A stretch of 64,000 nucleotides of DNA from Streptomyces ficellus (GTDB lineage: Bacteria > Actinomycetota > Actinomycetes > Streptomycetales > Streptomycetaceae), in assembly GCF_009739905.1 (NCBI RefSeq), contig NZ_CP034279.1, positions 2,604,001 to 2,668,000 on the forward strand. Reading direction: 5' to 3'. The translations under genes were made by a program, and so were the position numbers. How positions within the stretch are numbered: position 1 is the stretch's first letter; every line of letters starts with the position of its first letter. This document shows, one piece after another, positions 9,392-19,797 of the stretch. The notes below the pieces were generated by a model that was not told the DNA's origin, did not search any database, and saw only the letters and a program-made list of their open reading frames with translations.

Positions 9392-12040
9392 TCAGAACAT
9401 GCTCAGCAGCTGGTCGACGGTGGGTTCCGTCAGCGCGTCACCGTCCGGGAGCGGCAGTTCGAACCAGACCGTCTTGCCGCGTGGCGTGCGGCGGGAGCCC
9501 CAGCCGGCGCTGAGCAGACCGACGAGCTGGAGGCCGCGGCCGCCCTCGTCGGTGTCGCGCGCCCGGCGCCGCCGGGGCTGGACCAGCCCCGCGTCCCACA
9601 CCTCGCAGACGAGGGTGCGGTCGAGCAGCAGCCGGAGCCGTATCTCGCCCTCGCCGTAGCGCAGCGCGTTGGTGACGAGTTCGCTGACGAGCAGTTCGAC
9701 CGTGTCGACGAGCGGTTCGAGGTCCCATGCGGTCAGCTGGGCGCGGGCCAGCTCCCGGGCGCGTCCCACCGAGCGGGGCTCGCGGGGCAGCCGCCAGTCG
9801 CCGACCGCCTCGGCCGGAAGGCCCTGGATACGGGCCATCAGCAGGGCGATGTCGTCCTCGCCGTGCCGGGTGTCGAGGGTGCTCAGGACGTGGTCGCAGA
9901 CGTCCTCCAGGGGCCGGCCCGGGTCGGTCAGCGCGCTGCGGAAGGCCTCCATGCCCTCGTCGAGCGGGTGGTCGCGGGACTCGACGAGCCCGTCCGTGTA
10001 CAGGGCGAGCAGGGCGCCCTCGGGGAGGTCGACCTCCACCTCCTCGAACGGCTCGCCGCCGACGCCGAGGGGCATCCCGGGCGGGACGTCCAGCATCAGC
10101 GCGGGCTCCCCCGGCTCGACGAGCACCGGCGGCAGGTGGCCCGCGTTGGCGAAGGTGCAGCGGCGGGTGACGGCGTCGTACACGGCGTAGACGCAGGTCG
10201 CGAGGTAGACCTCGGACAGCTCGGGGTCGCGGGTCCTGGAGGCCGCGGGCCGCGAGGCCTGTCCGCCGCCGGTGGGGGTGCCGAGGCCGCGGGCGATCTC
10301 GTCGAGGTGGGAGAGCACCTCGGCGGGCTCCAGGTCGAGCTGCGCCAGGGTCCGTACGGCGGTGCGCAGTTCGCCCATGGCGACGGCGGCCCGCAGGCCG
10401 CGCCCCATGACGTCCCCGACGACCAGGGCGGTGCGGTGGCCGGGCAGCTGGATGACGTCGAACCAGTCGCCGCCCACCTCGGTGGCGGTGTTGCCGGGCA
10501 GGTAGCGGCAGGCGATGTCCAGGCCGGCGGCCTCGGGGTCGCCGGGCGGGAGGAGGCTGCGCTGGAGGATCAGGGCCCGTTCGTGCTCGCGGCGGTAGAG
10601 GCGGGCGTTGTCGATGCAGACCGCCGCGCGGGCGGCCAGTTCGACGGCGAGCGCCCGGTCCCGTTCGCCGAAGGGCTCGCTGCCCTTGGTGCGGGAGAAC
10701 TGCACCAGGCCGACGACGGTGTCGTGCGCGACCATCGGCACGACGAGCGTGGACTGCACGAGGCTGCCGTCGGCGCCGGGGATGCTGCGCAGGCGCCCGG
10801 TGCGCAGGGCCTCCGCGCAGGGCGAGTTGAAGGGGTACCGGTGGATGGCGCCCATGTCGATGGGCGCCGCCTCGCAGCATCCCGGGGTGGCGCCGGGGCC
10901 CGTGAGCGCGGGGCCGGAGCCGGCGAGCGGCGTGCCGGGCAGCGCCGGCGGGGCGACGCGCTGCGCCGGCGGGGCGCCGGTGCTCATCAGCGTGGCGCCG
11001 GGGTTCACCAGCGGGGCGTCGGACACGGCGCTGGCGAAGGCGACCCGGCGGAGTTCGGCGCTGCTTCCGTCGGCCCTGCCCGGCGGTGCCTCGTCACCGG
11101 TGAGCAGTCCCTGGTAGAGGTCGACGGAGGCGAGGTCGCAGAAGCCGGGTACGGCGACGTCGAGGAGCTCGCGGGCGGTGGTCTCCAGGTCGAGGGAGTT
11201 GCCGATGCGGGCGCCCGCCTCGTTGAGGAGGGCCAGGTTGCGCCGGGCGCTGGCCGCCTCGCGGGCGGCGATCTGACGGCGGGTGACGTCGGTCCCGAGC
11301 CCGGCGACGCCGACGGGCCGGCCGGTTCCGCTGTGCACCCGGTAGAGGTTGACCGACCAGTGGCGGCGCTCGGAGCCGCCGGGGACGGCGCCGGTGATCT
11401 GGAGGTCGGTGACGGACTCGCCGCTCTCCAGCACCCGCCGGAGCGCGGCGGTCATCCGCTCGGCCTCGGGGCGGGGGAGGTAGTCGTGCACGGTGCGGCC
11501 GCGGTGCTCGTCGGCGGAGCCGCCGAAGACGGTGGCGAAGCGCTGGTTGGCGCGCCTGACCGTGAGGTCGGTGTCGAACAGCAGGAAACCGAACGGGGAT
11601 TGACCGAAAATCGCCTGTGAAGCGGCGAGATCCGTCTCCATCCGCCGCAGGACGCGGACGTCGACGACGATGCAGAGCGCCGCCCGCTCCCCGCGTTCGG
11701 TCTCGCTCGGCATCACGTAGACCTCGGCGATCCCGCGCGCCCCGCGCTCCCCCGGCGTCCGGAAGGGGACCAGTCCGGTCCATTCCTTGCCGTCGAGGAT
11801 CTCGGAGACCTTGCGGTGGCCACGCGGCCGCAGCTCGGCCGGCATGAACGCCTCGACCGGGTCCTTGCCCCTGACCTGCTCCGCGGTGATGCCGAACAGG
11901 TCGGCGGCCCGCAGGCTCCACTGGTCGACCAGCCCGTCGGGGCCGATCGAGAAGGAGGCGACTCTGATGTAGTCGTAGATCGAGCCAGGCGGACTGCTCT
12001 GCCACACGACGCCGTTCGCCGTCTCAGGTATCTCGCTCAC
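9392..12040 (-). CDS. PAS/GAF-sensing PP2C-type SpoIIE phosphatase with C-terminal HATPase domain
   Basis: 882-aa cytoplasmic signalling protein of the Streptomyces partner-switching type. In order it has two PAS-like domains (about 20-130 and 135-255), a GAF-like region (270-490) containing a Pro/Gly/Ala-rich insert, a SpoIIE phosphatase domain (about 495-715, with GGDWFDV and VVGDVMGRG) and an RsbW-type HATPase domain (about 765-875, ELVTNALRYG and DEGGRGLQLV). Such proteins dephosphorylate anti-sigma-antagonists and may also phosphorylate them. No sigma factor or antagonist gene is adjacent. The next gene upstream, 12189-12680, is a stand-alone HATPase of the same type in the same orientation. 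Confidence 0.9.
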   Translation of the reverse strand: MSEIPETANGVVWQSSPPGSIYDYIRVASFSIGPDGLVDQWSLRAADLFGITAEQVRGKDPVEAFMPAELRPRGHRKVSEILDGKEWTGLVPFRTPGERGARGIAEVYVMPSETERGERAALCIVVDVRVLRRMETDLAASQAIFGQSPFGFLLFDTDLTVRRANQRFATVFGGSADEHRGRTVHDYLPRPEAERMTAALRRVLESGESVTDLQITGAVPGGSERRHWSVNLYRVHSGTGRPVGVAGLGTDVTRRQIAAREAASARRNLALLNEAGARIGNSLDLETTARELLDVAVPGFCDLASVDLYQGLLTGDEAPPGRADGSSAELRRVAFASAVSDAPLVNPGATLMSTGAPPAQRVAPPALPGTPLAGSGPALTGPGATPGCCEAAPIDMGAIHRYPFNSPCAEALRTGRLRSIPGADGSLVQSTLVVPMVAHDTVVGLVQFSRTKGSEPFGERDRALAVELAARAAVCIDNARLYRREHERALILQRSLLPPGDPEAAGLDIACRYLPGNTATEVGGDWFDVIQLPGHRTALVVGDVMGRGLRAAVAMGELRTAVRTLAQLDLEPAEVLSHLDEIARGLGTPTGGGQASRPAASRTRDPELSEVYLATCVYAVYDAVTRRCTFANAGHLPPVLVEPGEPALMLDVPPGMPLGVGGEPFEEVEVDLPEGALLALYTDGLVESRDHPLDEGMEAFRSALTDPGRPLEDVCDHVLSTLDTRHGEDDIALLMARIQGLPAEAVGDWRLPREPRSVGRARELARAQLTAWDLEPLVDTVELLVSELVTNALRYGEGEIRLRLLLDRTLVCEVWDAGLVQPRRRRARDTDEGGRGLQLVGLLSAGWGSRRTPRGKTVWFELPLPDGDALTEPTVDQLLSMF

Positions 12041-12188
12041 GCGACCGTCCCCTCCAGCTCACCGCACCGGACCGGCCATTCCCGCAGTATTCAGCACTAC
12101 GGCCCCCGGCGGCACGCCGTTCACGATCACAGGGTGGTCTCGTTCGTTTTGAGCCGAGCCCGTAGGTGATCGTTGTCCCTTCACTCTT

Positions 12189-12680
12189 CTAACCAGGCAG
12201 GGCCAGCTCGAACCACACGGTCTTGCCCGACCTGCCCTTTCGGGTCCCCCAGCGACGGGCCGAGCAGGCTACCAGCTGGAGCCCCCGCCCGCCCTCGTCG
12301 TCCGGGCCGGCGGTCCGTTCCAGCGGCCCGTCTCGCAGCGGGTCGGACACCTCGACGAGCAGCCCGGGGAGGGCCGGGAAGGGCTCTTCGCCGGGGCGGA
12401 GCCGTACCAGCCGGACGCCGATGGGACCCGAGGCGTAGCGCAGGGAATTGGTCACCAGCTCGCTCACCAGCAGCACGGTCACATCGCCGACCGCCGGGTC
12501 CAGGCCCCAGGCGCGGAGGGTGTCGCGGACCGCGTGGCGGGCGGTGCGCACGGTGTCGAGCTCAGCCGGAAAGATCCATTCGGCGCACTCGCCTTCGGTG
12601 TCGATCACGCCGACCACTTCCCAGACCCAGCGGCGAACCAGCGGCAGACCCACGTCCGGTTTCGGTGGGTTAATCAGCAC
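12189..12680 (-). CDS. ATP-binding anti-sigma-factor-type kinase (RsbW-like HATPase)
   Basis: 163-aa HATPase_c protein with the N box LLVSELVTNSLRY and the G-box segment DEGGRGLQLVACSARRWG. Family members are serine kinases or anti-sigma factors, or stand-alone regulators in Streptomyces partner-switching networks. The start is uncertain: the longest frame begins GTG CTG ATT, while a GTG at VWEVVGVIDTEGE would fit the relatives I remember. About 150 bases separate it from the SpoIIE gene downstream, so separate promoters are possible. Confidence 0.85.
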   Translation of the reverse strand: MLINPPKPDVGLPLVRRWVWEVVGVIDTEGECAEWIFPAELDTVRTARHAVRDTLRAWGLDPAVGDVTVLLVSELVTNSLRYASGPIGVRLVRLRPGEEPFPALPGLLVEVSDPLRDGPLERTAGPDDEGGRGLQLVACSARRWGTRKGRSGKTVWFELALPG

Positions 12681-12850
12681 ATACCCGATATTCGGGGCGG
12701 ACTATCTCCGCTGTGGGCGCATCGTGGCACGAACGGCGTACGCGGCGGTCTCGCGCTCCGCGCCCGCCGGCGCGCCGAGGGGTGCGCCGGAGCCGGCCCG
12801 CCCGGGGAGCGGGCGGCGTGTCCGGACCGGTCGGCCTTCCGCGCCGGCAG

Positions 12851-13255
12851 TCAGCCCTCCGCGCCGGCGGGCAGCCGGAGAGCCGCTTCGGCGACGGCGG
12901 GACGGTCCTGATCCAGCCAGTCGACCGTGTCCAGTTCGTGCCGGTACAGCCAGCGGAGTTCGTCGTGGTCCTCCAGCGGGCGCGGCTCACCGGAGACGAG
13001 CCGGGCCGTCCACACCTGGAGGACGTAACCGGGCGCCAGCGGCCATTCGCCGGGGATCCGTTCCACCGGCTCCGTCTCCACACCCAGCTCCTCGCGCAGC
13101 TCGCGCACGAGCGCCGTCTGCGCGGTCTCCCCCGGCTCCAGCTTGCCCCCGGGCAGTTCCCAGCGGCCGGCGAGCTCGGGAGGGGCGCTCCGGCGTGCGG
13201 CCAGCAGCCGCCCCTGGTCGAGAACGGCGCCGGCCACCACCACACGATCTGTCAT
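12851..13255 (-). CDS. Nudix hydrolase, MutT/CtfA-like (nucleotide-sanitising)
   Basis: 134-aa protein with a complete Nudix box at residues 37-59 (G-x5-E-x7-REL-x-EELGV). The size, the N-terminal VVVAGAVL strand and the ELPGGKLEPGE segment fit the MutT / 8-oxo-dGTP or 5-methyl-dCTP pyrophosphatase group. Exact substrate cannot be told from sequence. The ATG is at 13255. It is followed by the GC-rich gap 12681-12850, in which I see no gene. Confidence 0.9.
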   Translation of the reverse strand: MTDRVVVAGAVLDQGRLLAARRSAPPELAGRWELPGGKLEPGETAQTALVRELREELGVETEPVERIPGEWPLAPGYVLQVWTARLVSGEPRPLEDHDELRWLYRHELDTVDWLDQDRPAVAEAALRLPAGAEG

Positions 13256-13297
13256 GCGCCGGAGCGTAACCCGTGGTCCACCGGCGCCCCGGCGCGG

Positions 13298-13477
13298 TCA
13301 GCCCGCCGGCTGACCCACCCGCTCCACCCAGTAGAGCTGCCGCTGCCCGCGCGCGTCGAGACTGTCGGCGATCTTCTGCGCCTCGTCCCTGGTCGCGTAC
13401 CTGCCCACCCGGTAGTGGTTGCCGTTGTCGTCCTGCCGGATCACCAGCCAGGGAAGGACCGCGCCACCTTCGCTCAT
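13298..13477 (-). CDS. SPOR-domain mini-protein (59 aa)
   Basis: A tiny protein made almost entirely of a SPOR-like fold. WLVIRQDDNGNHYRVGRYATRDEAQKI shows the alternating strand, helix with DEA, and return strand (QLYWVERV) of peptidoglycan-binding SPOR domains. No signal peptide or membrane helix is present, so a periplasmic role is not supported. It may act inside the cell or simply share the fold. The ATG at 13477 and a GTG at 13480 are both possible; GGAGG lies 10 and 7 bases upstream respectively. It is 43 bases upstream of the Nudix gene. Confidence 0.72.
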   Translation of the reverse strand: MSEGGAVLPWLVIRQDDNGNHYRVGRYATRDEAQKIADSLDARGQRQLYWVERVGQPAG

Positions 13478-13623
13478 CACGCCTCACCCTCCGCCGGCCT
13501 GCACGCTTCTAAGCTTCCCCACGAAACCGCATTCCGCATATGCCTGAGCTTACGCCTGACCTTTACTGAGCGGATACGTGTTTTCACGAAGAGGTACGCA
13601 TCCGGCCAGCAAACCGATGCGGA

Positions 13624-13655
13624 AAGGGGGCGCACCCGGCCGGGTGCACCCCCTT
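13624..13655 (-). terminator. Hairpin terminator downstream of the GntR gene
   Basis: Two 16-base arms with one mismatch (AAGGGGGCGCACCCGG against CCGGGTGCACCCCCTT) lie directly adjacent, 53 bases beyond the GntR-family stop codon. Confidence 0.7.
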
Positions 13656-13707
13656 GCGCGGGAAGCCGCGCGCCGTCGGGCCGGGAGAAGGCGTCAGGGG
13701 CCGCCGG

Positions 13708-14460
13708 TCACCGCACCGGCAGGTGGTAGGAGATCCGGTAGCGATCGGCCGGCACGACGACGTCCGCCGTCTCCACGGCCCTCCCCGACGCGTAGTACGT
13801 CCGCTCCACCACCATCACCACGTGGCCGGGCACGCCCCCGAGCGTCAGCAGCTCCTCCGCGAGCCCCGGCCGCGCCCCGACCTCCTCCACCACGTTGTCC
13901 ACGACGACGTCGATGGCGGCCATCCGCTCGACCACTCCGCACCCGCCGAGCGGCCCCTCCTCGGGCAGCATCACCGGCGTGCGCCCCGTGACGGCGAGCG
14001 GCTCCCAGGAGGTGGAGAGCATCATCGGCTCCCCCGCGTCCCGGAAGACGTACCGCGTGCGCATCACGCGCTCCCCCGGCTCGATCCCGAGGCGCTCGGC
14101 CACGGCGGCGCTCGCCGGCTCCTGCTCGCTGCTGGACTCCCAGGTGCCGCGCGCCTCCTCGGCCGCCTGCTCCTGCCGGAAGGGGCTGGCCCCGGTCGTC
14201 AGTCCGTACCCGGAGCGGGCGACCCGGCGCGGGACGGGCCGCTCCCGGACGTAGGTCCCCGACCCGGAGCGGCCCTCGACGAGCCCCTCGGCCATCAGCA
14301 CCTTGCGCGCCTCGAGGGCGACGGTGTCCGAGACGCCGTACTCCTCGCGGATGCGGGCCTGCGAGGGGAGCCGGGTGTGGGGAGGCAGCGAGCCACTGAC
14401 GATCTTCTCCCGGAGATCGCTCGCCACGCGCAGATAGGCGGGCTGCTCACCGAAGGTCAC
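13708..14460 (-). CDS. GntR-family regulator, HutC/UTRA subfamily
   Basis: About 250-aa transcription factor. The N-terminal winged helix runs through about residues 5-75 (QPAYLRVASDLREKI, LPSQARIREEYGVS, GSGTYV). A linker then leads to a C-terminal UTRA ligand domain (about 100-245, with EPGERVMRTRYVF and ERTYYASGRAVETADVVVPADRY). I prefer the GTG at 14460 because GGGAG lies five bases upstream; an ATG at 14472 is in frame. The target and effector are unknown. No clear metabolic operon adjoins, so it may act elsewhere. Confidence 0.86.
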   Translation of the reverse strand: MTFGEQPAYLRVASDLREKIVSGSLPPHTRLPSQARIREEYGVSDTVALEARKVLMAEGLVEGRSGSGTYVRERPVPRRVARSGYGLTTGASPFRQEQAAEEARGTWESSSEQEPASAAVAERLGIEPGERVMRTRYVFRDAGEPMMLSTSWEPLAVTGRTPVMLPEEGPLGGCGVVERMAAIDVVVDNVVEEVGARPGLAEELLTLGGVPGHVVMVVERTYYASGRAVETADVVVPADRYRISYHLPVR

Positions 14461-14612
14461 GGGCACTCCCATCAGGTTGACAGACAGCAACAGAGTCGCA
14501 ACCGTGGGTTGTTCACCGCAAGCATGGGCCAAGGTTTCACTCGAAGTGATGACCGCCGTTTGAACCCCAGCTCACCGTGGGTATCGCGGCCCGTCACGAC
14601 CGCCCGCGTCCC

Positions 14613-15719
14613 TCAGGCGCTGCTGTCCGTGGCGTCCGACGGCGGGGTGACGTCCAGCTTCAGGGCGCCGCGCGCCTTCGCACCCAGGTCCGGGGGAAGG
14701 GCGTCGTAAGCGGGCTCGTAGTGCGTCCAGAAGGTGTCCGGGTCCGGGGCGGCCGCGAGCTTCGCCCAGTGCTTCCGGGCCGCCTCCAGCTCCTTCGCCA
14801 GCTCCGCCACCGGAGCCCGGGCACCGGCCGGCCACCGGTGGCCGCGCAGCTCGGCGATCGTGCCGCCCAGCGTCGACGACACCTTGCGGGCCCACGCCGC
14901 GTTGCCCTCCCGGTCCTCCTCCACGTCGGCGTCCGGCTCCTCCAGGAGGGCCGCGTCGATGCGGTTGACCGACAGGAGGAAGGCGAGCTGGTGCGCGTCC
15001 AGGGTTTCCGCGTCGCTGCGCGCCGAGCCGGTGAGCCTGCCCTTCTCGGCCGCGAAGACGCAGGTCACCTCGCGGTCGCCGAGCGCCCAACTCTGCTTGC
15101 TCGGCTGGTAGTAGTACACCCAGGCGGTCTCGGGCACGGCCCAGCCGTCCAGCGCGTACGCACTGCCCAGCGCCTCGCAGCGCTTCTCGGCGATCGGCTC
15201 GATGGGCTTGTCGCCGGGCCACTTCGTGAACTCGGTGAGCGTGAACGAACCGGTCACCTCGCCGTCGTGCGGCTTCGCGCAGTCGACGATCCTCACGTCC
15301 TCTGCCACCGCCTCGATGCCGCCGCCGGGGCTGTTGAAGCACTGCCCCTTGCGCAGGTCGAAGGTCGAGCGGGTGCGCGACACCTCGTCCGTGACGTCCC
15401 GCATGCCGTCGTAGACGTCGCGGAACGCGCCCGTCGTCATCCCGGCCACCACCAGCAGCGTGCTGACCAGGGAGAGGGCCATGCCGGTGACGGCCAGCCC
15501 GACGCCCCGCTCGCCCCGCCTCTTGATCTGCCCGAGCGCGAACCCGCCCAGGACCAGCCCGAGCGGCGGCAGCAGGCAGACGATGCCGGTGACGAGGGAG
15601 GCGATGGCCAGCCCGTTCACCCTCGGCGCGGGCGGGGGCCCTCCCGGCGTGCCGTAGAACGGCGGGGGCACCTGGGGGTGCCGCTGGGGCGGAGGCCAGC
15701 CCTGGGAGGACGGTTCCAC
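14613..15719 (-). CDS. DUF4190 / septum-formation-type membrane protein
   Basis: 368-aa protein. A Pro-rich cytoplasmic N-terminus (WPPPQRHPQVPPP) is followed by a DUF4190 double helix (about residues 35-105: NGLAIASLVTGIVCLLPP, GLAVTGMALSLVSTLLVVAG). The extracellular part has paired Cys segments (RKGQCFNSP, IVDCAKPHDGEV) reminiscent of the septum-formation family. The GTG at 15719 has AGGAG 11 bases upstream; longer in-frame extensions upstream look non-coding. Function unknown. Confidence 0.8.
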   Translation of the reverse strand: MEPSSQGWPPPQRHPQVPPPFYGTPGGPPPAPRVNGLAIASLVTGIVCLLPPLGLVLGGFALGQIKRRGERGVGLAVTGMALSLVSTLLVVAGMTTGAFRDVYDGMRDVTDEVSRTRSTFDLRKGQCFNSPGGGIEAVAEDVRIVDCAKPHDGEVTGSFTLTEFTKWPGDKPIEPIAEKRCEALGSAYALDGWAVPETAWVYYYQPSKQSWALGDREVTCVFAAEKGRLTGSARSDAETLDAHQLAFLLSVNRIDAALLEEPDADVEEDREGNAAWARKVSSTLGGTIAELRGHRWPAGARAPVAELAKELEAARKHWAKLAAAPDPDTFWTHYEPAYDALPPDLGAKARGALKLDVTPPSDATDSSA

Positions 15720-15807
15720 GGTTCTCGGTGCTCCTGTCGCGGACGCGCTGAATCGAATGCCTGAGCGGCTGGCGCATCGTACGCGGGCGGTGCACGGACG
15801 GAAGAGG

Positions 15808-15840
15808 GAGGGGTGGTCGCCAGGCCGGCGACCACCCCTC
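15808..15840 (-). terminator. Hairpin terminator of the S8 protease gene
   Basis: Perfect 14-base arms (GAGGGGTGGTCGCC and its complement) with a 5-base loop, about 30 bases beyond the protease stop codon. Confidence 0.75.
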
Positions 15841-15870
15841 GTCACTGTGCGCGCACCTCTTCAGCCTTGG

Positions 15871-17448
<1,578 letters not shown>

Positions 17449-17627
17449 GTGAGGGATCCTCCTCATCGGGTGGTGCGTTGCTGTGGGGGTTTGCGGCAGG
17501 GGCATGACAATTACGCCGCCGGGTACGCGGCTTGCCCGAATGCGCCCGCCGAGCGAAAGATTGACCGATCCATAGGAATCCCACAAGAGTCCTGACGCGT
17601 CGGTAACACCCTTGCCATACAACTGAC

Positions 17628-18788
17628 ATGCTCGCCCTCATGACCATTTCGGCGCGCTATGTCTGCTCCCGGTGCGGCACCGGATCTTCCGTTTCCTCCG
17701 CGACCTGGTGCTGTCCCTCCTGCCGGGGCCCCTGGGACCTGGACTTCACGGCCGCCCCCGTCCCTCTCGCCCGGCTCGCCGGCCGGGCCGGTTCGCTGTG
17801 GCGGTACGAGGAGGCGCTGCCGCTCGCCGACCCGTCCTGCTCGCTCGGCGAGGGCCGCACCCCGCTCGTCCGCCTCACCGACACGGTTTCGGCCAAGCTC
17901 GACTTCCTGATGCCGACCCTGTCGTTCAAGGACCGCGGCGCCGTCATGCTGGCCGAGCTCGCCCGCCGCCTGGAACCGCGCCGCGTGATCGCCGACAGCA
18001 GCGGCAACGCGGGCACCGCCGTCGCGGCGTACTGCGCCCGCGCGGGACTGGACTGCACCGTGTACGTGCCCGAGGGCACCGCGCCCGGGAAGCTGGAACA
18101 GATCAGCGCGCACGGGGCCCGGCTCACGCGCGTCCCGGGCGGCCGCGAGGCCACCGCGCGGGCCGCCCGCGCGGCCGCCGGCGAACCGGGCACCTTCTAC
18201 GCCTCGCACGTCTTCAACCCGTACTTCCTGCACGGCACGAAGACGTACGTGTACGAGCTGTGGGAGGACCTGGGCGGGCGGCTGCCCGACACGCTCGTCG
18301 TCCCCGTCGGCAACGGCACCCTGCTCCTGGGCGCCGCACTCGCCACCGCCGAGCTGTACGCCCACGGGCTGGTCCCGGCCCGCCCCGCCCTGGTCGCCGT
18401 GCAGGCCCGGGCCGTGGCACCGCTGGCGGAGGCCTTCCACGCGGGCGCGGACGAACTGCTCGCGCCCGCGTCCTCGCCCGCACCCGCGCCCTCCTCCACG
18501 CCCGCCCCGGTGCGGTCCACCCTCGCCGAGGGCATCGCCATCCCGAACCCCCCACGGGCCGCCCAGATCCTGCGCGCGGTGCGCGAGTCGGGCGGCACGT
18601 TCCTCACGGTGACGGAGGACGAGATCCGTACCGCCCAGCTCGACCTCGCGGCCCGGGGACTGTTCGTCGAGCCGACGGGCGTGGCCTGCTGGGCGGCGAT
18701 CACCGCCGCTCCCCGCCCCGGCACCGCGGTCGTCCCCCTCTGCGGCGCGGGCGCGAAGACGGGCCTCGCCCGCTCGCGCGCCACCTGA
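17628..18788 (+). CDS. Threonine-synthase-like PLP-dependent enzyme
   Basis: 386-aa fold-type II PLP enzyme. The N-terminus carries a zinc-ribbon-like pair (CSRCG and CCPSC). The PLP lysine lies in LSFKDRG near residue 105, the phosphate loop in DSSGNAGTAVA, and a further Gly-rich PVGNGTLLLGA loop follows. Threonine synthases release Thr from phosphohomoserine, but this shorter protein with a zinc ribbon may have a different substrate. An Ala/Pro/Ser-rich insert sits near residues 285-300. An ATG at 17640 is an equally good start; neither has a clear ribosome-binding site. Divergent from the protease. Confidence 0.8.
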   Translation: MLALMTISARYVCSRCGTGSSVSSATWCCPSCRGPWDLDFTAAPVPLARLAGRAGSLWRYEEALPLADPSCSLGEGRTPLVRLTDTVSAKLDFLMPTLSFKDRGAVMLAELARRLEPRRVIADSSGNAGTAVAAYCARAGLDCTVYVPEGTAPGKLEQISAHGARLTRVPGGREATARAARAAAGEPGTFYASHVFNPYFLHGTKTYVYELWEDLGGRLPDTLVVPVGNGTLLLGAALATAELYAHGLVPARPALVAVQARAVAPLAEAFHAGADELLAPASSPAPAPSSTPAPVRSTLAEGIAIPNPPRAAQILRAVRESGGTFLTVTEDEIRTAQLDLAARGLFVEPTGVACWAAITAAPRPGTAVVPLCGAGAKTGLARSRAT

Positions 18789-18852
18789 GGCCCGCGGGTG
18801 CAGCATGGAAGAGGGGCCGAAACCGAACAGCACGGCCGGAGGTGCGGAACCC

Positions 18853-19101
18853 ATGGGCACGTACATGGACGTCCACCGAGGAATGCAGGGCATCACGTCC
18901 GACCAGCTCAGCGAGGCGCACCGGGCGGACCTCGCCATAGAGGAGGAAGAGGGGGTGCACTTCGAGCACGCCTGGGCCGACCCGGAGTCGGGCACGGTCT
19001 ACTGCCTGTCCACCGGCCCCTCGGCCGACGCGGTCCAGCGCATCCACGAACGCACGGGCCACGCCCCCGACGAGATCCACGAGGTGACGCTCACGGTCTG
19101 A
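18853..19101 (+). CDS. DUF4242 protein, SCO4226-like (reported nickel-binding family)
   Basis: 82-aa ferredoxin-like small protein (MGTYMDVHRGM start, EEGVHFEHAW, CLSTGPSADAVQRIHERTGH). It closely resembles my recollection of S. coelicolor SCO4226, described as a nickel-binding dimer. The His- and Glu-rich positions are consistent with metal binding. The ATG at 18853 starts the conserved block; an earlier in-frame ATG at 18805 would add a tail unlike the family. It lies 64 bases downstream of the PLP gene and may share its transcript. Confidence 0.82.
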   Translation: MGTYMDVHRGMQGITSDQLSEAHRADLAIEEEEGVHFEHAWADPESGTVYCLSTGPSADAVQRIHERTGHAPDEIHEVTLTV

Positions 19102-19152
19102 CGCCCCGCCCGGCCGGCCCCGCCCGCCCCGCGCCGGGCGCTCGGGGTGGCC

Positions 19153-19797
19153 TCACCTGAGGTACGCGAGGACCGCGAGGACCCTGCGGTTGTCGGCCTC
19201 CGAGACGGGCAGGTCGAGCTTGGTGAAGATGTTGGACGTGTGCTTGATCACCGCGCGTTCGGTGATCACCAGTTCCTGGGCGATCGCGGCGTTCGAGCGG
19301 CCCTCGGCCATCAGACCGAGGACCTCGCGCTCCCGCGGGGTGAGGCGGGAGAGCGGGCCGTCCCGGTGGTGCTCCTTGGCGAAGAGCTTGGCGACGACGT
19401 CGGGGTCCATCGCGGTGCCGCCGGCCGCGACGCGGCGCACCGCGTCCACGAACCCGTCGGGGTCGAACACCCGGTCCTTCAGGAGGTAGCCGATGCCCCC
19501 GCTGCCGTCGGCGAGGAGTTCCCGGGCGTAGAGCTGCTCCACGTACTGGGAGAGGACCAGGACCGGCAGGCCGGGAACCTGGCGCCGGGCCTCCAGGGCG
19601 GCCCGCAGGCCCTCGTCCGTGAACGTCGGGGGGAGCCGGACGTCGACGACGGCGACGTCCGGCTCGTGCTCGAGGAGGGCCTGGAGCAGTGCGGGCCCGG
19701 TGTCCACGGCCGCGACCACCTCGAAGTCGTAGGACTCCAGGAGGCGGACGAGGCCGTCCCGCAGCAGGAAGAGGTCTTCGGCTAGGACAACGCGCAC
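19153..19797 (-). CDS. LuxR/NarL-family response regulator
   Basis: 214-aa two-component regulator. The receiver domain (1-120) has the acidic pocket (VVLAEDLFLLRD), the phospho-Asp in VAVVDVRLPP near residue 53 and the conserved Lys in YLLKDRV. The HTH_LuxR domain (about 150-214) reads LTPREREVLGLMAEGRSNAAIAQEL and ends ADNRRVLAVLAYLR. Its ATG lies inside the last codons of the kinase gene (16-base overlap), so the two are translated together. Confidence 0.93.
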   Translation of the reverse strand: MRVVLAEDLFLLRDGLVRLLESYDFEVVAAVDTGPALLQALLEHEPDVAVVDVRLPPTFTDEGLRAALEARRQVPGLPVLVLSQYVEQLYARELLADGSGGIGYLLKDRVFDPDGFVDAVRRVAAGGTAMDPDVVAKLFAKEHHRDGPLSRLTPREREVLGLMAEGRSNAAIAQELVITERAVIKHTSNIFTKLDLPVSEADNRRVLAVLAYLR

